Part shown: positions 23,373 to 33,399 of the stretch, in pieces
Numbering within the stretch: position 1 is the stretch's first letter
Layout of the letters: each line of letters begins with the position of its first letter
NCBI GenBank assembly: GCA_950106755.1
Contig: OX467088.1
Location: 1,100,001-1,164,000 of the forward strand
Length of the DNA stretch: 64,000 nt
Reading direction: 5' to 3'
Source of the DNA: Climacium dendroides
Lineage: Eukaryota; Streptophyta; Bryopsida; Hypnales; Climaciaceae
Position numbers and translations under genes: made by a program
The notes under the pieces: model-generated
Seen by the model: only the letters and a program-made list of their open reading frames with translations
Databases searched by the model: none
What the model was told of the DNA's origin: nothing

Positions 23373-23641
23373 GTTCCAATCTTGTCTTCAGTTCCAAATG
23401 TTTAGGTTCAAATCACCATGTCACATGTATCAAATATAGTCTGTAAGCAAAGTCTTGGAAACCAAAGCCCCCCTGTCCACTGAACTATGCATTACCAAGC
23501 AAGGGACATAAAGATTGCAGCTCCTAGCCCTTGGAAATCTTAGCGTTTAGTTTCTCAGAAGTGCTTGTAAATGCCTTCTTCCTTGCTCTTATAATCCTAA
23601 CTTGTTGAATGTTCTATGCCTTAGAAGTAACCGTTGCCAAC

Positions 23642-23832
23642 GGTCAGAAAACCCGGCGGACGGGGTGGGCGGACAGGGCGGACGGATGGTCGGTCGGGGC
23701 AGTCGAGGCAGATGGCAGGTCGGTCGGGGCAGTCGAGGCGGATGGGCGGGCGGACGGGGCGAACGGATGGGCGTGTATGTCGGATGGGTCAGACGGGTCA
23801 AACGGACGGTCGGGCGGACAGGGCAGTTTTAG
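23642..23832 (-). promoter_or_regulatory. GTCCG/CGGAC CpG island upstream of the hAT gene
   Basis: About 190 bases of GGCGGACGG, GGTCGGTCGGGGCAGTCGAGG and similar words, including a near-duplicate of about 33 bases (23690-23755). It stands 270 bases before the hAT start on the minus strand. I see no TATA box at its gene-side edge, unlike the B and kinase units. Confidence 0.65.
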
Positions 23833-23839
23833 CCTTTTA

Positions 23840-24429
23840 GGGTGGTCAATTTTACTTAGTTACTTCTTTACTTCAAACTTTTGGGCTCTTGGTTCAGTTG
23901 GTTGCATTCTATCCTAGGGATAACTAGATTACCAAAGTAGTAGAAAACAAGTGTTAAGTACTACAACAAAATTCTCAATCAAAGACACAATTCACTAAAA
24001 ACTGGGCATAACATGTACATTTCAATAAAACTTAGTCCAAGAAAATGAATTTTATGATAAAAACATTATATATATATATATATTCAAATAAACAAATAAT
24101 TACTTGCAACATGTTTTTCTTCACTACATGTATATGCAATACAAAAAAGTCATGATGGACATGGTGGGCCACGTACAATACTACTAGTCATAAAAAAAAT
24201 GAAGCCCACACTACATAATTATATCTTGAGTGCCATTAAAATACGACTACATAGGAAATTAAACATTTCACAATTACTTCAACACACTATTATCTTCTTC
24301 GGCATCACGAGATGTCCCCTCCCTCGCCATGAGTCTTCTACTTGTTCGACGAGGCACCGGTTGCGGACTATTTCCATGGCTGCTCCCTCCGCGGCTAGCT
24401 TGTACCTACATGTCAACCCTCTCAAATTG
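23840..24429. other. AT-rich intergenic DNA with a (TA)n microsatellite
   Basis: Non-coding DNA between the hAT island and the 3' end of the RING gene. A (TA)8 tract lies at about 24067-24082. Nothing else was recognised. Confidence 0.55.
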
Positions 24430-27400
24430 TCATTTGGTTTCCGAAGAGTGGTCATCCTCCTCTTCAATCTTTCGTTTATTCTTCTTCTTCGAAGACAGCT
24501 CCACTTCGTGGGCCCTCAAAGCCCTCACAGTACAATCTATGTCATCCATCAGTTGTTTTATCATTTCATCCTCGCTTTTCATCATCCAAGCTTGTTCGCC
24601 TCCCTCTCCTAGATACTTCCTCCACTTGGTAATAATGTCCTTCATATTCATGTCAAATGCCCTTACAACGTCTTCCATCTTATGCTCTATAGATGATTTA
24701 CCATTTAGGTCCACCACAGAACGAACTCTTGCTGCTTCTTCCAACTTCGACAAAATGAAGGCCCGTCCTATCAAATCCGTATTGTAGCCCGCAAATTGCT
24801 TTATGACTTTTGGATCATGCTCAACCTCCACCAAGAGGTCATTTGGACCCTCTCTCTTCCATTCCTTCTCGGGAATTTGAAAGAACTTTTGGTGCTGTGT
24901 GCTCCAATGTCCGCCCATGCTACGACAGAACAACTCTCGAGCCTTGTTGTTCTTAATCTCAAAGGCACGCAACTCAACCTCTACGTCAGATGTCATCCAA
25001 AAGAATTTATCTTTGGTGGAAAATGGGCCATCGCATAGCTCATATATTTGTGATCGAGCATCCCACTTCATTGGTTTCCCCCAATGCAAATAGTTCTGAA
25101 ATTTGTATGGCTTTTGGTCAAGTAGAAGGTTCCATCGATTGTATTTGTGCCTCGTATGCATACGGTACAAAATCCCTAGCATTTCATACAACCTTGCACT
25201 CAGAGGAATATGGCATTCGAGACAACGGTGTTGAAATTCTGCCGATCTTTGAATGCAAAACACATGGAATGTATGGCAACACTGACCCAATGCTATAGCT
25301 CCTTCGGGCCCAAAACAACCTTGGCAAAGAGAACAATGACCCTCCAAGATGGGAGTATTTGAAAAACTTCCTGGCATAAGCTTCTTCTCATGTTGCTGGA
25401 AGTGAGCTGACAACGTGCCATAAGGGATCTATCCTTCCTCCGCTTCCAAAGTCCAATCAATGTTCTCTGTATCATAGGTCTTTCCGTGGTTTAGCCACTC
25501 ATACATCCTATCCATGTTCCCCCAAACCGTAAGTTTTAAATCAGGGTCCTTTCTTTCCTCCTCCAACTTCTCCACAAAACGCTCATAAGAACTCTTGACA
25601 TTCTCGTATGCTATGTTCGATTGCAATGCATACCTCAAGAGCCCGTTCATGAGTCCGGATGATACTGAGGAATGATCTTGTAGTTGCCGCGCCCACACCA
25701 TCCACCATAAATCCGCATTTTCCTTTGGAAGGATTTCACTTAGTACCCCTACTTCCATCATTCGTTTCATTGTTGATTCGGCCTCATTCTTTCCTCGAAC
25801 TGCCAAGTCCAATTGATGCCTTAACTCTTCAACTTCCGGATTTTGTAATTGCATGGAAGCATCTTCAAATGAGGGGAAAACTATGGATTTTGGACTCGGA
25901 ATGCGCTGTCGAAGTTCTACGATCCCATCCTCAGCTTTGCCCTCGTCAAGAGGAAGAGATAGTTGATCGCTCTCTTGTGTTGGTTCACTTGCCTCTAATA
26001 GCCCTACTCCGCCAGGCGATTGTTGACCTGCCTTCTCGTTCTGTAATGTCCACAATGTTTTGCGATGCTCTTCTATCATCTCTTTGCATGTCTTCAACTC
26101 CAACACCAACTTCTCATTCATAGCCTTGAGATTCTCATTCATGGCCTTCAAATTATCATTCGTTCGCTTCAAAGTCTTGTTATTTTTCTTGACACTCTCA
26201 TAGTCATTACCCAAGGGCTTCAAGTTTGGGGTCGGCCTCCAATACAACGTGTTGTATTTGCTCTCCAATGTCTCATACTTTGCCTTGAGGTCATCATGAT
26301 CTTCTTTGGAGTAACGCACCTCCTTCAACTCCAAATTCTACTGTTCCAAAATTTTTTTATGCTTAAGGTCTTCCAACTTCTCGTCTTATAGTTTGTCCGC
26401 AAACTCGACAAACTTTCTGAAAGCCAAAGCACCATGAAGAACGGATGGTATCATTTTCGTAAATGTATCAGTTATTTGCGCAAGAGCAGGCGTCAATACA
26501 ACCACAACTCTAGCTGTACATGATAGAGAATACGCCGTTCTAAATATCTCGCCAAATCCTGATGTTGAATTGCCTGAAGTGGAGCTGCGTCCTTCATTTG
26601 TAGTGCCACCTTCATTAGGATTTCCTCCTACATGCTTAGGGCCACCTTCGTTTATAGTGCTCCCTTCATTTCCGCCATTTGTTGCTTCTCTCTAAATTTC
26701 AAATTGATTCCATCGGAGGGAACACTGCAACAAGTTCTCCATCTCTTCTAGTGGAGGCATCTTTTGTAGAGTCTTGAGATCCTCTGGGCTCAACAAAGCT
26801 AGCAATAGATGATCTTGAATAATCGGGGTCTCTTCGTCGTTGTTCACAGCAGCCTCGTCCCGAGAGTCCATCCTTACATCTGTTGGTTGAGTTGGATGCT
26901 CTTCATTTTGGTTTGGTGAAGTCCGAATTGCATTTTCAGGTCTGGACAGTAGGCTTGGTTTTTTCCTTGATTTAGGAGACGGAGGGACATAGAACATGAT
27001 GTCTTGTGTTGTGTTTGCTAAAAACCGGTCAATACAAGCGTAAGCCTCCTTTACATCTTGAATGTCTTCTCTATCTTCAATGTCTTTTATAGGATCTTCT
27101 TCTTGGAGCTTTTGTAACATCGATGTAGATCCATGTTCTGTTGGTCGAGGGAGCTTCATTGCAATGTTGCTTTCTGGCACCCCTTCCAACACGTTTTGTG
27201 TAGGGTTCAAATCCGTCGGTGGAGTCAAAAACACCTCTCCCTCCACACCGTCCACAGGACAAGTGCTTCCTTTTGTGGGGTCCCCCATACAAGCCGGTTC
27301 TACCGCCATTTTCTTTCCATTCAGCACTTCTGTACGACGCACTTGGATTTCAAGAGGGATCTGAATTGATTCCACAGCGTCCTCTAATGCTTTCTTTTTT

Positions 27401-27900
27401 TCACTTGCTTCAGGAAGTTGCGCCTTCGGAACAAACATATCAGGGATATGTTTCTGATGTCTGCCAATCGCAAGTGGCAATGTCGCTATCGTAGGATACG
27501 TACTCCAATCCACCTGACAGCCCAGTATGAGTTCAGCGTAAACCATGCCTGCCAAGCTGTAGTTAATTTTGCCCTTGCTCATAGCCTTCTCTGGAAATAA
27601 GGCCTTCCACACCTCCATCGAACGGTGCACAAAATGATCATTGAGGCAATTCAATGGTTTAAAACAATATTCACGGGTGTGAAGAGGGTGACACTCTTGA
27701 GGCCACAACTTCCCAATGTGGTACATTTTCACGTATTTGCGGCACAATTTAGAGGTCCAATACTCCACATCCTCTTTCTCCCAACCCGTCTCAGCCTTGA
27801 TGTTGACGTCATCCAAAATGTCAAACCGTAGCTTATGACCAAAGCCCTTCGATTTTGACTTCTTCTTGCCTTCAGTTGCAGCACTACTTGCCCCCGCCAT
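24430..27900 (-). pseudogene. RING-H2 / coiled-coil gene with the B-type N-terminal domain
   Basis: A single minus-strand frame of 1157 codons runs from the ATG at 27900 to TGA at 24430-24432. It is cut only by TAG 26692-26694, TAA 26386-26388, TAG 26338-26340 and TAG 25429-25431. Residues about 20-130 match the N-terminal domain of B1/B2 (LCRKYVKMYHIGKLWP, INYSLAGMVYAELILG, QVDW). A long polar, probably disordered part follows, then a coiled coil with KAMNENLKAMNEKL-type heptads near 26200. A clear RING-H2 finger lies at about 25335-25206: C-x2-C-x14-C-x-H-x2-H-x2-C-x10-C-x2-C. A Lys-rich tail ends the protein. RING-H2 fingers usually act as E3 ubiquitin ligases. The four stops fit Gln or Arg codons changed by C-to-T. 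If all four are real it is a pseudogene; exon structure could in principle skip some of them. Confidence 0.8.
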
Positions 27901-28159
27901 GACTGCTTGAGTGTCGAGTATTCACTTGCAATTTTAGAATGGAAATTTCCAATATATAATCCCCGTTCTCTCAAAATATATAATGTGCTTCACTGTCTCC
28001 AAACGTATGTAAGTAACCAAGGACCAAAATCCAATGTAGTATGATCAAAATATGACCCCCACTCTTCACCACATAGGAGCAACTAGCGCGTGAAGCAATA
28101 GTAGCACATCCGACATAGCAGTGATTCCCAAATGGAAGAGTGAAAGTGAGGAAATGTGT
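27901..28159 (-). promoter_or_regulatory. 5' flank of the RING gene with TATA-like boxes
   Basis: On the minus strand GATTATATATTGG (about 27946-27958) lies roughly 50 bases before the ATG, and another ATTATATATTTTG is near 27978. Either could set transcription start. They lie in AT-rich DNA between the GTCCG island and the ATG, so unlike B1, B2 and the kinase genes the island does not abut the box. Confidence 0.45.
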
Positions 28160-28380
28160 ATTAGCCATCCGCCAATATACCCGTCCGCTTCCAGACCTAA
28201 AAGAGGCCCGGGACCGGACTTGTCTCGGACCACGCGGATGTGGCCCGAGCCGGCGGACGGAGCTGCCCCATCTGCTGCTGAAGCGGCCAGCCGGCCCGGG
28301 CGGACAAAGCTGCCCCATCTGCCGCCGAAGCGGACGACCCGATTGCGTCCGACCGCCCCATCCGCCCCGTCTGCCTAGCC
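28160..28380 (-). promoter_or_regulatory. GTCCG/CGGAC CpG island upstream of the RING gene
   Basis: About 220 bases of CpG-rich sequence with CCGTCCGC, GCGGACGG and repeated CTGCCCCATCTGC units (28263 and 28309). It is 260 bases upstream of the ATG at 27900 and points the same way as the other islands relative to its gene. Confidence 0.65.
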
Positions 28381-28592
28381 CGTCGCCTATTATTTCAAGG
28401 CGTCCAAATTTTTTCCAATTTGGCATGAGACCTAGGATTCTTCTCGTCCGCCTTTACTTACTATCAGTTTTTTTGGGTCAATTAAAGTTTCAGCATCCTA
28501 TGCTTTTGTCATTAACCCAGAAAATCAGAAATAGACAAGTTATAATCAGATTTTAAATAATCATTTAGAGTTTTTTGAAGTTTACAGTGAGA

Positions 28593-28619
28593 CCCTAAAC
28601 CCTAGAACCCTAGAACCCT
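28593..28619 (-). repeat. degenerate telomeric repeat beyond the RING-gene island
   Basis: CCCTAAA is followed by CCCTAGA and further CCCTAGA/CCCTC variants. It lies about 210 bases outside the island, which is nearly the same layout as the telomeric tract outside the B1 island (13477-13511). Confidence 0.7.
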
Positions 28620-29215
28620 CAACTCTTAGTCTCCTACATTTCAGATTACGCCATTGTTTTGAGCAAATTGTAAATTTGTAATATTCATTTGAAATTGTAT
28701 GCATACAAATTTTAACTAGACATAAAGGATATTATTTATTTATTTATTTTTTCATCATGTAGGATATTTCAAAGGGAAAGAAAAAAACAAGAACATGATC
28801 AATATTAGTGATGAAGTGAAACGTTATAATTTACATTTGACCAAATTGAGATGGTGCTACAATCACAACAATTACTTGAAGGGGTTTGGTTTTGGTTTTG
28901 GTTTTGAACCTCATGGACAATTTCCATTGACTTCAAGGTGTTTTGTACATATGGACTTATAGAGAAGCCAAAAATCTATATAACTTATGCATGTCACACA
29001 CTGCAATGCCATGTTTGTACTGTATTTTGTAATGCCCTTTTTTGATTATTTAGGATTGTTTTAAAAGTAAGGGTATACAAAGAGTGTAAAACTTCACAAC
29101 ATTTCTGAAATTAGTAGAACTGTAAAATCCTTACTCATTGTGAAAAGCATTATAATCTTCTAATCCATAAAAAATATGTTTTTGTGTGTGTTTTTTTGTT
29201 TTTTGTTTTGTTTTG

Positions 29216-29246
<31 letters not shown>

Positions 29247-30205
29247 CTTAGAGATTTTGCAACGTGAAGTAATAAAAAAAATTTTAGTTTCTATTTGTAT
29301 AAGTTCTTCTTTTATCTAAGGCTGGGTTTATACTGTGCCTAAGACCGGATGAAAGTCCAGCCGGATTTGCCTTCGATCCATTCTTCAATCCGGCCCTAGT
29401 TTTTTCCATCCGGCCCTACTTAATCTAAACCCCTTGGGCCGGATTTTCAATTCATATGCTCTTCGATTTTATCAAGGCTCAATTAAAAAACGTCAATAAA
29501 AATATGCATGTTTATCTTTTATTTCTTTTTTAATTAAAAACAAAGATTTTTTTCATTTTTTTCATTTTTCTTTTTGTTTCTATACATTTTATTTCTAAAA
29601 TACAAAAAGAAGTTTATTTATTTATTACTTAAAAATAAAATAAAACTTTAATATTTTGGTTTTCCTCTTATATAGAATATGCATTTGTAATCAACATGTT
29701 GAATGCTAAAACATAGGTACTTTATTGTAGTCACTTAGATGATTTTCCTTTAAAATTAAATAAAGTAAATTCATAAGGGAGTTGCTCTAAGAACACCCGT
29801 GCTCTAAGAGTGATCATGACGGAGAGGTACATTTTGCTTTAGTGAATGTACTAGCACATTTTAGGACATGGTCACTTTTAATGACTGTTGCCTTTCAACT
29901 TAAAAAAATTCATAACTAATTACAGAAAGATTTAAAAAATATGAAAGAAATCAAGTCACCAAAAAAATATGAGGATAAAGGGCCTAACGTGCATTTCAAA
30001 ATCTACTCTACAATTTTTGAAATGAATCTTTAATGTGGTTTTTTCTCCAAGAGTTAGTGTATTTGAGGCTCATTTCCAAAAGCCCTCAACACTATGAAAG
30101 TCAAGTTTGTGATGGAAACTCTTGTACAAAATCTTGAATAAGAAAATTATAATCAATCATTTAGAAAATTGGATTTTTGATGCTAAAGTTAGATTTAGAA
30201 TAGAC

Positions 30206-30241
<36 letters not shown>

Positions 30242-30534
30242 CTAAGAATAGCAACTTGGTTAAGTATTATTAGACTTAGAATCTCTATTCTCATAGATAA
30301 TTTTCTTTCTTATTTAGTATTTAGGAAGCTTTAATTCATTTAATTAGGATTTGTTATGAGATTTCAATTTGTTTTCATCAATTTTTTTTGAGATTTCAAC
30401 TTATGTCCTGTTATAAATTCTGAAAATTTCACTACATGCCATATTTATTTTATTTTTTAATTAATTTTTAACAAATCTGACTTGAGTATAGGGTATTCCA
30501 AGTGATGAACTTCAATGTGTATAAGAATGGCCCA
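28620..30534. other. AT-rich intergenic DNA with microsatellites
   Basis: No gene was found. It holds (TA)n tracts at about 29217-29239 and 30209-30235, (TATT)n near 28730, and GGTTTTGGTTTTGGTTTTG at 28888. 29340-29450 has several GCCGGAT/ATCCGGC words. The segment near 30050-30100 (GTATTTGAGGCTCATTTCC) recurs inverted at about 41256-41286, so part of this spacer is dispersed repeat. Confidence 0.5.
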
Positions 30535-30539
30535 TTCAC

Positions 30540-30791
30540 CGTCGGCTCGTCCGCCCGTTCGCCGTCCACCGTCCGTTGTCCGTCCTCCCGTCCGCTGTCC
30601 GTCCGCTATCCGTCCGCTATCCGTCCGACCGTCCGCCGACTGCTGTCCGTCCGTGGGCTTCGTCCGATGTAGTCGTTCGCAGTTCATCGAGGCCGTGCGA
30701 TTAGACGCGCCGGGGCATATTACCCGTCCGATCTGGCGGTCGGCCCGTCCGCCCGTCGGATTTGGGCAGTGATGTCAGCATCGGCGGACGG
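30540..30791 (+). promoter_or_regulatory. GTCCG/CGGAC CpG island upstream of gene B2
   Basis: Repeated CCGTCCG and CTGTCCGTCCG words, ending directly at the TATA box at 30792. The gene-side sequence after the box aligns with the B1 promoter (GTTGTTTCCCTTGCGGAGT), which shows that island, box and leader are one conserved unit. Confidence 0.72.
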
Positions 30792-30798
30792 TATAAAG
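30792..30798 (+). promoter_or_regulatory. TATA box of gene B2
   Basis: TATAAAG at the 3' edge of the GTCCG island, 222 bases before the ATG at 31014. It aligns with TATAAAAA at 13988 of gene B1. Confidence 0.78.
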
Positions 30799-31013
30799 AG
30801 GGGCGCGAACGGCCCATTCCACACAGTTGTTTCCCTTGCGGAGTAGGCAGATCCAGTGCCAATTGGTATCTGTGAGCCCCTTCCGACTTGGAGCGTGAAC
30901 AACTGTGAATGAATTAACTTAATTTTTTGTAATCTCTTCATCACCTTCTCAATTATAGAAATTGTAAACTTCTCACTCAAACATTGCATTCGGTGCGGAA
31001 AAGAAGGATTACC

Positions 31014-32118
31014 ATGGCTCCAAAAGGATTTCCCAATGCGCTGAAGAAGAGTACAAAGGGAAAATCACAAGACATGGATTGGGACGCCTACTTCAACTAC
31101 TTTTGTGTGGCTGAAGAGGGATGGCAATACGAGCCCAAAGTAGTATGGACTTGCACAACGTGCTGAGAGTATGTGAAAATGTCACACATTGCGAAACTTT
31201 GGCCAGCAGATAACACGGTTGTATTGGAGAGACAAGTGAGACGGTGGGAAGGTCCCATGAACACTTGCAAGAGTGAACATTTCAAGCAGAGATACGAGGA
31301 GATTTGGGCATCTTGTGGTCTAGGTGCTTCCAAACCAAATATCATGAACTATTCCACCATGGCAATGATTTGGGCGGAGATTGTACTCCAGAAAGATGTG
31401 GATTGGCGTACGGTGCCTGCAAAGGATAAGAAGACCAAATTGAGCAGTGACAGCGGTGATAGACACCAATTGGGTTGGCCCAAGCGATTGCCTGCCGAAG
31501 TGGTCTAATCGTGGTCAATTTGGATTTCCTCCGGAACCATTGCCAGATGCAGAGGACAATGATGATGATGACGAAGAAGACTTACCACCTCCACCTCCAC
31601 TTCCACAAAGGCACGAACGTCGAGAAGAGCGTGAAGACTTGGACTTCCAAAATCAATTGCGAGAGGCAACAAAAAATAGTATTTTTGATCAAGGTCGCCC
31701 GCGTCAACAACGGTCACCACCTCGTCATGATCGTGATGTGCGTTGCCCGCAATATGGAGGAGGAAGTTTGCATGTTAGCCCTGGCCCCCACGATGACTTC
31801 CAAAATATACGAGGAAGCCATGGAAGCACAAGGTTCACGGACTATGGTGGATCTCAATATGGTGGGTTGCAATTCTATCCGGGGACGGGAGGGCCGGACT
31901 CATATGGGCCTCACGGAAGCTCATACTACACCGGCTCAAGCGAATGAGGGACAAGAGGGTCCAAGGCAAATGCATCACCTCCTCCACCTCCACCATTTGG
32001 AGGTCCATACTTCTCCGATTACGGACAAGGAGGAGGGTCTGGCGGATATGGGTGATCTGGTGGCTTCGGTCCCACCCCCCAAGGTCGAAATGACAATAGT
32101 AGTTCGGATTCAGAATAG
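31014..32118 (+). pseudogene. gene B2, paralogue of B1 without the CACTA insertion
   Basis: The ATG at 31014 begins MAPKGFPNALKKSTKGKSQ. The shared domain follows (VWTCTTC, KMSHIAKLWPADN, HFKQRYEEIWA, IMNYSTMAMIWAEIVLQKDVDW). A TGA at 31164 stands where the RING gene has Arg. A frameshift lies near 31440, after which the frame of 31447-31947 carries NWVGPSDCLPKWSNRGQFGF, the acidic/Pro-rich linker and the Gly/Tyr/Ser-rich tail (TDYGGSQYGGLQFYPGTGG). Further TGA codons occur at 31945 and near 32056, and it ends SSSDSE at 32116-32118. It shows what B1 looked like before its Trp codons became stops and before the CACTA insertion. The product and role are unknown. Confidence 0.78.
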
Positions 32119-32949
32119 AGTATAATGTAGTTTAACTATTTAAGGGTAGAGTAGAAGATGTCTTTTGACTTATTCGGAGGTTATGGATTTACTATTATTG
32201 TTTAAATGTATTTTGGTGACCACTTTTGTGACCATTAGTGGTCAAGGATGTCACTATTTAAAACTTTGAACATGCACATCCATTGAACATGTTTAGTTGT
32301 AGTACCAAAAATCTCTTCTTGGAAATGCTTGATAGTGTTTTTTCTTTTTTAGATTTAGTGCAAGGATACCGAATGCAATGTTGACTTTCTGTATTCTTTA
32401 CCTGCTCTTGGAAGTTGGAAATGAAATTGAAATGCAATTAGTTCTGGAGAATAAATTAAAATCCAAATTCATTTGGAAGAATTGTATAATAGTATTGTGG
32501 ATTTTGATTAGCCCTAATGTAATTGGGCTTATACACATTAAGCCTTCCAATTTTCCATGTCACGAAGTTCATAGGTTTGACTTGCAAAAAATATTTGAAC
32601 TCTTTTTTGCAATTTGAACAGCCTCATAGGTAAACATTATAATTTTTAACTCCATAAGGGATATTGTTGTGCTTTCTTTTTTTCCATAATGTCTAGCATG
32701 TCTAGTTTGAATTTGTACGGTTAAAAACTTGAAATTCCACGAAAATGATAAATGTAATGAAAATATTGACATTTCTTCAGAAGTAAAAATTTCAAGAAAT
32801 TGAAGGAGGTTGAGAAGAAGCCTTGGGTCTATTTTTTAATTATTAGGCATTGAAATGCCCAAATGCCCAATTCCTCCCAAACAAGAAGACCTACATGAAG
32901 CTTATTGAATGAAAAGGGGGAAAAATCACCCTAAAAATGAGACGGTAGA
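32119..32949. other. intergenic DNA; part is a dispersed repeat
   Basis: No gene was found. About 32560-32880 is homologous in the same orientation to about 41430-41790 (for example GATATTGTTGTGCTTTC and TCTAGTTTGAATTTGTA). Both copies stand just upstream of a GTCCG island, so the conserved unit extends several hundred bases beyond the islands. Confidence 0.6.
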
Positions 32950-33207
32950 AATGAAGCGGACGATCTAGCCATCGCCCCCTCTGGACTGTCCGATCACGCA
33001 GACTGCCCGATCGGACGAGCCAGAGGGGGCGCATAGCCACCCCGTCCGCCCGATCAGACGGGCCAGAGGGGGCGGACGGCCACTTCGTCCGCCCGATCGG
33101 ACGGCCTCTGTTCGACCGTGTGGACCGGATGAGGCACCCGCCAACCCTAGACCATCCGATCGGACGGCCTTCGTCCGCTGTAGGACTAGAATGAGGCCGT
33201 CCGCCTC
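32950..33207 (+). promoter_or_regulatory. GTCCG/CGGAC CpG island upstream of the second kinase-like gene
   Basis: It includes three copies of a ~64-bp unit containing CCAGAGGGGGCG and GTCCGCCCGATCGGACGG (33008-33105). The CGATCGGACGG words are partly palindromic. The gene-side edge is conserved with the minus-strand kinase island. Confidence 0.74.
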
Positions 33208-33215
33208 ATATAAGA
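33208..33215 (+). promoter_or_regulatory. TATA box of the second kinase-like gene
   Basis: ATATAAGA followed by CAAGCGGACGGACCGTCCGC and CTCTCACTTTTG, 192 bases before the ATG at 33400. The same order is found in the minus-strand copy. Confidence 0.74.
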
Positions 33216-33399
33216 CAAGCGGACGGACCGTCCGCTCTCACTTTTGCCTTCCCCCTTGCATGCAAGAGAGAGCGGAGAGCTTGGTGGTTTGACCTCCAAT
33301 GGCTCCTTTTTTTGGGTGGGTAAGAGTCTAATATTTGGGGTAACTCTTGCCAAATTTTTTATAAAACTTTGACGTTCATCATTCTATCGGGTTATCAAC

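Noticed and set aside
22386..23446. Plus-strand ORFs opposite the hAT transposase.
   Set aside because: They are shadows; the minus strand carries recognisable BED, DUF659 and hAT dimerisation motifs.
29217..30235. (TA)n tracts as regulatory or replication elements.
   Set aside because: Simple microsatellites with no supporting context.
13690..33207. GTCCG islands as CRISPR arrays.
   Set aside because: There are no constant repeats with unique spacers and no cas genes; the host is eukaryotic.
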